Positions 7,580-15,726 of a stretch of 49,232 bases of DNA are shown in pieces; the first letter of the stretch is position 1, and every line of letters starts with the position of its first letter. Below the pieces are notes generated by a model. The model was not told the DNA's origin. It worked only from the letters and a program-made list of their open reading frames with translations, and ran no database searches. Both the position numbers and the translations under genes were made by a program. The DNA comes from Acidobacteriaceae bacterium (GTDB lineage: Bacteria > Acidobacteriota > Terriglobia > Terriglobales > Acidobacteriaceae), in contig PLIO01000198.1 in the NCBI GenBank assembly GCA_003140075.1, positions 1 through 49,232 of the forward strand. Direction: 5' to 3'.

Positions 7580-10285
7580 ATGATCGACCGGATCATCTCC
7601 CATTACCGAATCGTCGAAAAACTGGGCGGCGGCGGTATGGGCGTTGTATACAAGGCCGAAGACACTCGGCTGCATCGCTTTGTCGCCCTCAAGTTCTTGC
7701 CCGAGAAAGCTGCCCGTGACCCGCAGGCGCTCGCCCGTTTTCAATTCGAAGCCCAAGCCGCCTCCGCACTGAATCATCCCAACATCTGTACCATTCACGA
7801 CATTGGCGAGCAGGACGGCGAAGCCTTCATCGCGATGGAGTTTCTGGAGGGGATGCCCCTGAAGCACCGCATTGCGGGGCGTCCGTTGGAAATTGGAACA
7901 CTGCTGACCCTCGGAATCGAAATTGCCGATGCTCTGGATGGCGCCCACGCTCACGGCATCATTCACCGTGACATTAATCCGACGAACATTTTTGTCACCA
8001 AGCGCGGAAACGCCAAGATTCTGGACTTCGGTCTGGCGAAGCTCACTGTGGGGGAAGAAGCCCATGTTAGTGGCAATACCTTCGGCGGGGTTACGCAATC
8101 GCCCGATGACCTTACTCGCCCCGGCTCCGCCCTGGGAACCATCCCTTACATGTCGCCGGAGCAGGCGCTGGGCCGCCCGCTCGATGCTCGCACCGACCTG
8201 TTTTCTTTTGGGGTCGTGCTCTATGAGATGGCGACTGGAGTCCTGCCCTTTCAGGGACAGACCACGGCCGCCTTCTTCGACTCTCTCATTCACAGCGTAC
8301 CCGAATGGCCGCTGCGCTTCGACCCCGCAACCCCGCCGGAACTCGAACGCATAGTGAGGAAGGCCCTGGAAAAAGATCCGGGACAACGATACCAAAGCGC
8401 TGGCGAGATGCGGGTTGATTTGCAGCGTCTGCGCCGGGAAATCGAGTCCCGCCAGGTCTCCCCGACCGGGACCGCCGCGAGACCGGCTCCGGATTCGAAA
8501 GAGAGAATCCGTGCCTTGTTCGCTACGGCACTCACCACTGTTACCCCGCCACGGAAGGCAAAGATCGCTCCGTGGCTGGCTGCGGGCGTTGTCGCCATCG
8601 CAGCGGTGGTTGCGGTCGTCATGTTCCTGAAATCGCCCCAGGCGCAGCCAGCGGTCGTTTCGTCGCTGCAGATTACCAACGACGGCGCATCCAAGCGATC
8701 TCTGGTGACGGATGGTACCCGGCTATATTTTTCCGAACATCTGAGCGGCCACTCGATCCTGATGCAGGTTTCGACTTCGGGCGGGGAAACGGCTCCGCTA
8801 CCAACCCCACTGCCGAGTGCCGACATCTATGATTTTTACCCAGGCCGCTCCGAACTGCTGGTGAAGGGCATGGCAGAGGGTTCCGAGACAGAGTGGCCGG
8901 TGTGGGTGTTGCCCGTCCCGGCAGGCTCACCTAGGCTCATAGGAAACATGCTCGCCCACGCCGCCACGTGGACACCCGATGGCCAGCACATCGTGTACGC
9001 ACGGAATTCAAGTTTGTACGTCTGCAATGAGGACGGAACGGATTCTCGTGAGCTCATCACAGTATCGGGAGTTCCCTTCGCGCCCCGATTTTCTCCCGAT
9101 GGCCGCCGTTTGCGTTTCACCGTTCGGGACACGGGCCGGCGCATTTCTTCCCTGTGGGAAATTTCCGCCGACGGGAAGGATTTGCACCCGGTTTTGCCCG
9201 ACTGGAACAAGCCGGCGCAGGAGTCTGACGGCGCCTGGACGCCGCAGGGAGATTATTTCCTTTTCGAATCAACTCGCGACCACGCTCAGAACATCTGGGC
9301 CCTTCGTGAGTCTTCGTCTCTCCTGCGCCGCGCCGGCGCCGCACCGATGCAGCTCACCGTGGGGCCGCTCATGTTCAGTAATCCGACACCGAGCCCGGGT
9401 GGAAAGAAGCTGTTTGTGATCGGTCAGCAGCGCCGCTTCGACTTGATTGAATTGGATGGGAAGTCGCAGTTCTCCGTCTATCTTCCCGGGGTGTCGGCGG
9501 GCGAGGCTGATATCCAGAGTAATGGCAGGCATAATGGCGAGTGGATCACCTACGTGGCGCATCCGGAACTCACGCTGTGGCAGAGCAAACTGGATGGCAG
9601 CGAGCGGACCCAACTGACGTATCCGCCATTGCAGGCGCACGCGCCGCGTTGGTCACCGGACGGGACGCAGATTGCATTTATGGCATCGCGCCCGGGAAAA
9701 CCCTGGAGGATCTTCGTAATCCCTGCCGGGGGCGGCGCTCCGCATGAACTGAGCGCGGGAGACCACGATCAGGGTGATCCCACGTGGATGCCGCAGAGCG
9801 ATTCAATAGTCTTCGCGGGTGTTCCCTGGATGGATTACAAGGCGACGGCCGGTCCCAACATTCACATCGTTGATTTGAAGACGTCGCAAATAACGGATGT
9901 GACAGGCTCGGAAAACCTCTTCAGTCCGCGCTGTTCGCCGGACGGGCGCTATGTGGCAGCCCTGTCCACGGACTCGACCAAGCTTCTGGTCTACGACGTC
10001 GAGAAGAAAAATTGGACGCAGCTCGCAGTGTCGCGGTTCGGTTTCGAGAACTGGTCGCACGATGGCAAGTATCTGTATGCCGAGGATTATTCCGACAAAA
10101 CCGATGACCTGGTGCGCGTGAGTGCTACCGGCGGCAAGGTCGAACGCTTGCTCGACCTGAAGGAAATTCCGCGGGGCTTCGATCCGTGGGAGTTTTGGAT
10201 CGGACTGGCTCCCGATGACTCGCTGCTGCTGATGCGAGATAGAAGCACGCAGGAGATTTACAGCCTCGATGTGCGCTTTCCGTAA
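7580..10285 (+). CDS. Membrane Ser/Thr protein kinase with a TolB/PD40-like beta-propeller sensor
   Basis: This 901-residue protein has a cytoplasmic Hanks-type kinase domain (about 8-290): glycine loop LGGGGMG, ATP-anchoring Lys38 in VALKFL, HRD at 129-131, DFG at 149-151 and the APE-equivalent SPEQ. One membrane span follows (about 331-350) and then an extracytoplasmic part with repeated propeller strands (for example RFSPDGRRLRF, RWSPDGTQIAF, RCSPDGRYVAA). The architecture is common in acidobacteria. The catalytic loop reads HRDINPTN: the usual Lys two positions after the catalytic Asp is Asn133. The catalytic Asp, DFG and VAIK-type Lys are kept, so activity may be altered rather than lost. 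The receptor gene lies upstream on the same strand; a functional link is not shown. Confidence 0.94.
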   Translation: MIDRIISHYRIVEKLGGGGMGVVYKAEDTRLHRFVALKFLPEKAARDPQALARFQFEAQAASALNHPNICTIHDIGEQDGEAFIAMEFLEGMPLKHRIAGRPLEIGTLLTLGIEIADALDGAHAHGIIHRDINPTNIFVTKRGNAKILDFGLAKLTVGEEAHVSGNTFGGVTQSPDDLTRPGSALGTIPYMSPEQALGRPLDARTDLFSFGVVLYEMATGVLPFQGQTTAAFFDSLIHSVPEWPLRFDPATPPELERIVRKALEKDPGQRYQSAGEMRVDLQRLRREIESRQVSPTGTAARPAPDSKERIRALFATALTTVTPPRKAKIAPWLAAGVVAIAAVVAVVMFLKSPQAQPAVVSSLQITNDGASKRSLVTDGTRLYFSEHLSGHSILMQVSTSGGETAPLPTPLPSADIYDFYPGRSELLVKGMAEGSETEWPVWVLPVPAGSPRLIGNMLAHAATWTPDGQHIVYARNSSLYVCNEDGTDSRELITVSGVPFAPRFSPDGRRLRFTVRDTGRRISSLWEISADGKDLHPVLPDWNKPAQESDGAWTPQGDYFLFESTRDHAQNIWALRESSSLLRRAGAAPMQLTVGPLMFSNPTPSPGGKKLFVIGQQRRFDLIELDGKSQFSVYLPGVSAGEADIQSNGRHNGEWITYVAHPELTLWQSKLDGSERTQLTYPPLQAHAPRWSPDGTQIAFMASRPGKPWRIFVIPAGGGAPHELSAGDHDQGDPTWMPQSDSIVFAGVPWMDYKATAGPNIHIVDLKTSQITDVTGSENLFSPRCSPDGRYVAALSTDSTKLLVYDVEKKNWTQLAVSRFGFENWSHDGKYLYAEDYSDKTDDLVRVSATGGKVERLLDLKEIPRGFDPWEFWIGLAPDDSLLLMRDRSTQEIYSLDVRFP

Positions 10286-10388
10286 GCCTCGAGGGAGGCA
10301 TAGTCCTGCGGACACCTGCGCCCCGGCGAAAACGGCTTGGCTCGCTCTGGCCTCGGTCCCGTCTCGTTAACCTATAAAATGAAATTCG

Positions 10389-10414
10389 TGGGTCTCGTTC
10401 GTCAACGAGACCCA
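10389..10414. repeat. Perfect 11-bp hairpin with CGTC loop
   Basis: The arms TGGGTCTCGTT and AACGAGACCCA pair perfectly around a 4-base loop. A TATAAA box lies 11 bases upstream. There is no T-run after the stem on the + strand, so it is not a textbook terminator. Confidence 0.8.
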
Positions 10415-10454
10415 GCGAAATTTACCTTCTGACTTTGTTACCGTAAAGTTATCA

Positions 10455-10498
10455 CCACCGGCCCGGAAAAGGAGAGTAAGCCAAAACCGGGCCGGTGG
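10455..10498. repeat. Perfect 12-bp GC-rich hairpin with a purine-rich loop
   Basis: The arms CCACCGGCCCGG and CCGGGCCGGTGG pair perfectly around a 20-base loop. The loop contains AAAAGGAGAG, a Shine-Dalgarno-like or GGA-type motif with no start codon following it. No T-run follows. It may be an RNA element or a factor-dependent stop. Confidence 0.8.
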
Positions 10499-10611
10499 CG
10501 TTTCCGAAGGGAAGGCGCCCCTCGAAAAGTTGAGAGACCGTTGGACCTGGTTCGCAAAAAGCCTGTTCGTTTAAGGCTTGTTCGTTGGAACCTGATCCGT
10601 TAGAAACCTGG

Positions 10612-10641
10612 TGGTCCCGCGTCAACGCTAACGCGGGACCA
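10612..10641 (-). terminator. Hairpin downstream of the porin gene
   Basis: GGTCCCGCGT and ACGCGGGACC pair perfectly (11 bp with the flanking T/A) around an 8-base loop. It sits 9 bp past the porin stop codon. The T-tract is weak on the minus strand, while ATTTT follows on the + strand, so it may serve both directions. Confidence 0.55.
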
Positions 10642-10649
10642 TTTTCGGT

Positions 10650-12476
10650 TTACGGCAGATAGTAACGGAACGAGGTGAAGACCATGTTGTCGAGTCCATG
10701 TGGTTCCAGGCCGTGCACTTCGTCTGCCCAGGTGGCGCGGTTCACGTAGGAATACTGCATGCCCCACTGATAGCGGCCGCGAGCACCGTTATGGAGGCGG
10801 TACCAGAATCCAATCGTTCCCTCAGTGATGTCACGGGTCTGAGAGGAGCATTTGGAGAGCGATCCCGGGACCGGCGTGGTTCCCGTGAGGGTGCCTGTTC
10901 CCGGCGCAACTTCGGTGTAGCAGCCTGAGTCGTTGAAGGTCGGCGCACCGTAGCCGACGAGAACATTTTGGACGGGATCATAGCTATACGTCCGGCCTGC
11001 ATACTCGCTTCCCACGTAACTGTAGACGTCAAACTTCTTGCTGTGCCACTCCAACGTGGCCAAGCCCTGCAGGCTTTTAATCAGGCGGACGGTCCCATCG
11101 GCGTTGATGGAGACATCGGAGAGCTGCGACGCACCGTAGCGGCCCACACCACTGCCGCCGAATCCGTGCAGACCGAAAACGATGTGCTTGTTGTCGAAGG
11201 CCCAGCGAGCATTGACGCCGAAGCCTCCGCCGCTCTTGCTACTGTTATAGTCCGCCGTCGTTGTACCTGCGTTGGCAAGAGACGGGCAGGCGGGCAGCAC
11301 TGCCGTAGCTGCCGGAAGTGTGCCGGAGTAGTCCTCGCAGGGGAAGACGCGATCCTGGAACCGATCGGAGAGGCCGAATATCTCGTAGTGACCAAAACCG
11401 GGATCGAAGGCGATCTTGGCGATGAGATCGGGCGAGGGATTGAACCCGTAGGTGGAAGTAGTGTTGTATGTATTACTCGCACCGGCTTGGACGAGCACAT
11501 AGTCGTTCGTGTTTCCCGACGTGGTTACAGTGGCCTGAGCATTCTCCACAGCGAACGCAATTGCGACCTTGTCCCCGAAGCTCTTGGTCAGGCGAACTCC
11601 GGCCTGACGGGCGAAGGTGAATCCGACGTTATACCCGCCATCGATGGTCGCGGGGCGAGCATCGTTGGTTCTGCCGGTGTCGTCGCTGGGCTCAATTCCA
11701 GCCTTGTTTTCGGTCACAAGGCTCCAGGCCTGGCCACCAAGGAAGCTCCAGCCACCAGGAAACTTGGCCTGACCCCACGCCTGCCGAATGCGGAAAGTGT
11801 AGCCATTGGTCTGAGTTGCCGTGGAGGTAACGCCGGAAGAGAGAAAGTCACCGGAGATGTAACCTGAAAAATCCACCCTTCCCTCGCGGCTGGAAATGTA
11901 GACGGTGGGCCGCGTCTGACGGGCGGTAGCGAAGAACTCCGGCAGACTGCTCTGTGAAGCTCCCGGCATGGTCAGGTTGTTAAAGGGCGTGACGATGTCG
12001 GCTCCGAGGGCCCGCGAACGGCGCAGAAATTCGGCCGCGACGAATCCACCGGGCGTGATGTTGATGCCCTTGAAGTGGATGGTGAGCGGGCCTTCCATAT
12101 CCTTGTTTATCCTCGGCCCCTGAGTTGCGGCCTCCGCCGGTTGTTGCGGCTCCTGCAGCGTCAAGACAGCGGGCTGGAGGGTCGGAGTGTCCTGTGATGT
12201 CTGGTTCACATTCGTAAGGCCGACGGCGTCATTCTTCGGTTGGTTTACGGCTTGCATCTGCTGCAGTTGCTGGGTGAGCCGTTCGATCTGTTTTTGTTGT
12301 GCGGCCAGCGCATCCTTCAGCGCCTGCACGTCCGCAGCCGTAACGGGTGGCGCCGTGGGCGCTGGGGCGGTTCCGTTCGCGGCCGGCGTTCCTGACGCCG
12401 GGTTTTCTGCCCAGACGCCAGCCGATAGTGCCGCCAGCGACAGAGCTGTGAGAAATAGATGCTTGGTTCGTTTCAT
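10650..12476 (-). CDS. Outer-membrane porin with an N-terminal coiled coil
   Basis: This 608-residue protein opens with a clear signal peptide (MKRTKHLFLTALSLAALSAG, cut near VWA-EN). A Pro/Ala-rich linker follows, then a heptad-like Gln-rich stretch (about 48-80, AAQQKQIERLTQQLQQMQ), and then a long beta-rich domain whose alternating aromatic/polar strands end in FTSFRYYLP. The arrangement resembles porins in which a trimerising coiled coil precedes a beta-barrel; related acidobacterial proteins are usually annotated only as porin or hypothetical. The start is supported by AAGGAGAGG just upstream of the ATG on the minus strand. It has its own transcription unit, and its substrate is unknown. 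Confidence 0.85.
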   Translation of the reverse strand: MKRTKHLFLTALSLAALSAGVWAENPASGTPAANGTAPAPTAPPVTAADVQALKDALAAQQKQIERLTQQLQQMQAVNQPKNDAVGLTNVNQTSQDTPTLQPAVLTLQEPQQPAEAATQGPRINKDMEGPLTIHFKGINITPGGFVAAEFLRRSRALGADIVTPFNNLTMPGASQSSLPEFFATARQTRPTVYISSREGRVDFSGYISGDFLSSGVTSTATQTNGYTFRIRQAWGQAKFPGGWSFLGGQAWSLVTENKAGIEPSDDTGRTNDARPATIDGGYNVGFTFARQAGVRLTKSFGDKVAIAFAVENAQATVTTSGNTNDYVLVQAGASNTYNTTSTYGFNPSPDLIAKIAFDPGFGHYEIFGLSDRFQDRVFPCEDYSGTLPAATAVLPACPSLANAGTTTADYNSSKSGGGFGVNARWAFDNKHIVFGLHGFGGSGVGRYGASQLSDVSINADGTVRLIKSLQGLATLEWHSKKFDVYSYVGSEYAGRTYSYDPVQNVLVGYGAPTFNDSGCYTEVAPGTGTLTGTTPVPGSLSKCSSQTRDITEGTIGFWYRLHNGARGRYQWGMQYSYVNRATWADEVHGLEPHGLDNMVFTSFRYYLP

Positions 12477-13518
12477 AAATTAAATCCTCTCCTTTTTGAG
12501 TTTTAGGTTGGACAACACTTTCCCCGGGGGAAAAACAGAACTCTTTGCAATTTGGAGTCGACTCGCGCCTTCACTTTTCAGCCGGTCTCGAGTTTTTTCT
12601 CCGGAAAATAGACTTATCGTTATTGCTACTGATTGGCCGAGTTATGATTCAGGCAAATCGCTCCGCTTTTTCATCAACTGACTACTTCATTTAGCAAGAG
12701 ACTGCGAATCGCGGAAAACTGGGGGAAGTCTTCCTGGCGTGTGAGGTTCCGGTTGACGGCGTTAAACCCCACTGCGGTTCCAAAGTCACGCTGTCAGCTC
12801 GGGTGTCACAATCTGTTGCCTGCATAGTTGTAGAGAGATTTGTCAGCCACCTTCTCGGCCAGCGATTATGCCATAAAATACATTGTATTAATAGACTTTA
12901 TTGGCGTTGCGGACATTGCAATTGCGAGTCCGTTTCTTGGGACTCCGGAGACAAGCCTAACGCCAGTCGTTTGAGTGTCTTACGGAACCCTACATCGGCT
13001 CGCACACCGGAAGGATGTGCATCTCGTTGCATTTCCGGAAAGGAATTCTGCGGAAGCCGACCCCCAGCTTCCGAAGCCCCAGCCTCCGCTACTGCCCCGA
13101 GCGCCGGTGTCAGGTTGTATGCCCCTAGCCGAGGCCATGTCCTGCCGACAGAGCGTCGGCTAATAAGCTCACACAAGTTCCACCCAGATTTCATCGCACT
13201 CTCCTTCTTTTACCAAACTTGGCAAACCTGCTACGAAGTTCTCTCCGAAATACTGGAAGAACTGGGCTCGATTTCCTTCGCTTCGCTTGAGTGGTGGCCT
13301 TATCTCCCGCTCGCCGCTGACCGGCCAGCCAACAAAATTCGGAGCATCACTCGACCGACTGCTGGATGAATTAGTAGTCAGGTTGTATCGGTATTGTGTT
13401 ACAGGATAGTTACAGACGGGTAAATTTCTGATGAATGGCGGCTTAGCGAGGGATCGGCGAAGCGCACACGGAGAAAGAGTCTTTATCGTGCCGGCATTGC
13501 GTTTAGGAAGCGTCGAGA

Positions 13519-13613
13519 GGTGCGGCCCAAGCTGGGCACACCGTCGCCCCTCTCCTGAGTCAAAGCGCCTCGTCAGTCACCCTGAACGCCGTGCCGGGGA
13601 ACGTGGAGTCATT
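13519..13613. repeat. 95-bp direct repeat, copy 1 (3' flank of tRNA-Lys)
   Basis: Ninety-five bases match 19661-19755 with one difference (13565 G versus 19707 C). In the second copy the sequence lies directly downstream of the intact tRNA-Lys gene. It includes a small GCCCA/TGGGC hairpin that may be the tRNA terminator. With the tRNA fragment next to it, this marks a duplicated tRNA 3' end, as seen at an island boundary. Confidence 0.9.
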
Positions 13614-13643
13614 TTGAGCGACGCGACCCATGCCTTAAAAGGG
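13614..13643 (-). pseudogene. Broken 3' half of tRNA-Lys
   Basis: Bases 13623-13643 match 21 bases of the intact tRNA-Lys (19788-19808), covering the anticodon loop, the 3' anticodon stem and the variable loop. The T-arm and most of the acceptor 3' strand are missing: 32 bases in the intact copy are replaced by 9 here. The match stops at TTAAAAGGG, inside the anticodon loop and stem. It cannot be functional. Confidence 0.8.
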
Positions 13644-14038
13644 TCGTCAAATTAATTACAAACAACAACTTGCACGTCCGGCTTACTCCATGCAGGACAC
13701 AACAAAATCAATGAGATGCCGACAAGACAGCGGACTAGGTGCCCGGAGGGTGCCCGGAATCCAGCTCGCTCAGCACTACAATTCGGTTTCGTGGAACCCT
13801 GATAAGGAGACATCAGGAACAGCGGATCGCTTTCACGAGCCAGCCAAGAACGGAGGGTCCCTTTGCAAGTCTTACGTAAGTTCTGGATGAAGCATTTTCA
13901 GAAGACGGGGCTGACCCCTGCGCCTTCTCTGTGTTGTGTGACTATCCCCGTATTTCGGATCAACGATTGAATACGCACGTACACAATTATCGCGAGCGAT
14001 GCGAGTATGTACCACGAGAGGAAAGAGACTCATGGGAA

Positions 14039-14096
14039 TTGACAAAGGATGCCGTGAAGCGAAACTGGGCTAGAATTCCGGGGAGCCGTGCATCAA
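14039..14096 (+). repeat. Duplicated leader, upstream degenerate copy
   Basis: This copy aligns without gaps to 14184-14241 (45 of 58 identical by hand count). Both begin with TTGACAA. At the position of the real ATG (14237) this copy has ATC, and its ribosome-binding site is GGGGAG instead of AGGAG, so it is a decayed duplicate. Weaker similarity extends about 30 bases further upstream in both copies. Confidence 0.75.
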
Positions 14097-14183
14097 TAGT
14101 TCAGAAGTAATATTGCTGGAGTAATTTCTGGCAGACCGGAGCGCGATGCACCACCCGAGGCAACGGGGCGAGCCTCATTGCGG

Positions 14184-14241
14184 TTGACAACGGATGGCGT
14201 GAAGCTAGACTGGCCTAAGATTCAGGAGAGTCGCTCATGAA
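14184..14241 (+). promoter_or_regulatory. Leader of the Cys-rich secreted protein: putative promoter and ribosome-binding site
   Basis: A consensus -35 box TTGACA (14184-14189) is followed after 16 bases by TAGACT (14206-14211), a possible -10, and then AGGAG at 14225-14229 before the ATG at 14237. The same block occurs in degenerate form 145 bases upstream, which supports it as a functional unit that was duplicated. The -10 is weak, so the promoter is tentative; the ribosome-binding site is good. Confidence 0.5.
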
Positions 14242-15712
14242 GCTCCTTGCTGCGATTACCCTCGTTGCGAGCTCAGTCATTGCCTCCGCCCAGATCGACA
14301 TAATCGCGTGGAACGTTCCAACCGGCAGCGGCATCCCGAGCAGTTTCTCCAGCATACTTCCCTACATCGACGGAGTGACGATACCCATCACTTGGTGTTC
14401 CACCTGCCCAATGCCATGCAATACCTATTCCGCCACGTGCCCCTACACCTTTGCGACGTTCTACACCTCGATTGAGCCTTACATTTCCACTAGCGGCGCC
14501 TATAGCTGGTGCGGTGCTAGCCTTCCCGGGAGGGGCAGCGGTCACGCATGCATCATTAACATCGACGCGCGCGCCGTGTCTAATCCAACCACGAACTCGG
14601 ATACGCCGCCCTGGGTCTTTGGGCCAACCAGCCTGGACGTTGCGTTCTGCGGTGGGAGTGGCCAAGGGTATTACGGAAGCACCGTGGACAACGTAGAGCC
14701 GCCGACGGACGCCTACACAAACATAAACACCTCTAACTGCGTGAACGCGACGCCCCCCCACAACTTGGTGCAGTGTACTGCCGGAACTCTCGCTACGGGC
14801 ATCCCCGCGGTTTGGGAGACACCGTTTCAAACGGCAGTTGTAGGCTGGTGGGACTCTCTTATCACCTGGGCCTCAGGCAATTCAGAGTGGGCCACTGCGC
14901 CTGCTCCTCTTGCGCAGATCGACTACGTTCGATTCGGCTTCTCTATCGGTAGCGAGGCAACGATAAATTGCACCCAATATCTTGAGGGCGCTCTTGGTGG
15001 GGGAGACGCCCTGATGAAAACAACATGGCTCGGTGCTTATGCCACTGCAGCTTCCGATATAAGTTCAGAGCGGGCCACTCAGTTTCAACTTAGCCCGCAG
15101 TTTCCGCCTCCCAATTGGGTGCCGATGATGACGGTCAATATGGGGCAGAGCCTCACTAGCTACCCGGGCGGCACCGATCCGTCATGGTCAATCGAGGAAG
15201 CCAAGACCATGCTCGCCAATCAGCCGTTCGCAATAGGGACGCAAGGCCTCGAAAACGGAACTCCCGGCAGCGTCAGCGCCCCACTCGCCAGCGATCTCTT
15301 CGATATACAGCTTTGGAATACCTGCACAGGCTCGAACTGTTGCTCTGACAACTGGTGCAACGTGCGCCAAATGGTCATCGGCCAAGTGCCCTTTATTGAA
15401 TTGCAGGATTGCAACATCAGCACCGCCGGCGGCGGTGGTACCTACTGTTTAGACGCGTCTCAGGCTAAAACGGGCACGAGCGACCAAACACTGTCGCAGG
15501 TGTTCGTCCTTTCCAGCGAGCAAGGGACAACCTCTGCGGAGATTTATTATCAGGACCTGCAGTGCGCGGTCGGGCTGGGCACTGGAAGCTGTAGCGGGTT
15601 AGATCAGACCAGCTATAAGGCAGCAATCGTGAGCCTGGCGGCCGGGCAGCCTGCCGCCGCAAGTGTCCTGTTTGGCACAGCGAACGCAGTGGGGACGACG
15701 CAGATCTTCTAA
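14237..15712 (+). CDS. Secreted Cys-rich protein of unknown function
   Basis: This 491-residue protein starts with a signal peptide (MKLLAAITLVASSVIASAQ) and is rich in Ser, Thr, Trp, Asn and Cys. I count 18 cysteines in the mature part, clustered near residues 54-76 (WCSTCPMPC) and 360-375 (NTCTGSNCCSDNWC). An even number in an exported protein suggests several disulfides. The opening IIAWNVPTGSGIPSS and scattered aromatic beta-strands are reminiscent of a glycoside-hydrolase-like barrel, but I see no catalytic signature, so I do not name a function. The downstream FG-GAP gene converges on it with only 14 bp between stops. It lies between the two tRNA-Lys-flank repeats, so it is probably accessory. 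Confidence 0.8.
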   Translation: MKLLAAITLVASSVIASAQIDIIAWNVPTGSGIPSSFSSILPYIDGVTIPITWCSTCPMPCNTYSATCPYTFATFYTSIEPYISTSGAYSWCGASLPGRGSGHACIINIDARAVSNPTTNSDTPPWVFGPTSLDVAFCGGSGQGYYGSTVDNVEPPTDAYTNINTSNCVNATPPHNLVQCTAGTLATGIPAVWETPFQTAVVGWWDSLITWASGNSEWATAPAPLAQIDYVRFGFSIGSEATINCTQYLEGALGGGDALMKTTWLGAYATAASDISSERATQFQLSPQFPPPNWVPMMTVNMGQSLTSYPGGTDPSWSIEEAKTMLANQPFAIGTQGLENGTPGSVSAPLASDLFDIQLWNTCTGSNCCSDNWCNVRQMVIGQVPFIELQDCNISTAGGGGTYCLDASQAKTGTSDQTLSQVFVLSSEQGTTSAEIYYQDLQCAVGLGTGSCSGLDQTSYKAAIVSLAAGQPAAASVLFGTANAVGTTQIF

Positions 15713-15726
15713 CCCAAAGACCGAAA

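Larger units (their letters stand above)
10286..10649. other. Structured intergenic region with three perfect hairpins
   Basis: The interval between the convergent kinase and porin genes contains no gene. It contains three long perfect inverted repeats (listed separately), a TATAAA box at 10373-10378 just before the first, and loosely repeated CCTGxTTCGTT-like units at about 10545-10610. Three such hairpins within 260 bases exceed what two convergent terminators need, so a structured RNA is possible. Confidence 0.5.
12477..14236. other. Long gene-free accessory stretch
   Basis: About 1.76 kb has no frame that I accept as a gene; the longest (12803-13369, +) has poor composition, no ribosome-binding site and no family resemblance. 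The stretch holds the porin promoter side (12480-12700, AT-richer), a 95-bp repeat copied from the 3' flank of the tRNA-Lys gene (13519-13613), a broken tRNA-Lys piece (13623-13643) and a duplicated leader before the next gene (14008-14236). It looks like decayed or inserted DNA. Confidence 0.6.

Noticed and set aside
10698..11867. Open + strand frames opposite the porin gene
   Set aside because: Antisense shadows of a gene with a clear signal peptide and ribosome-binding site on the minus strand.
12803..13369. 188-codon + strand frame in the gene-free stretch
   Set aside because: No ribosome-binding site, composition rich in Ser/Cys/Arg as in shadow frames, no recognisable motif.
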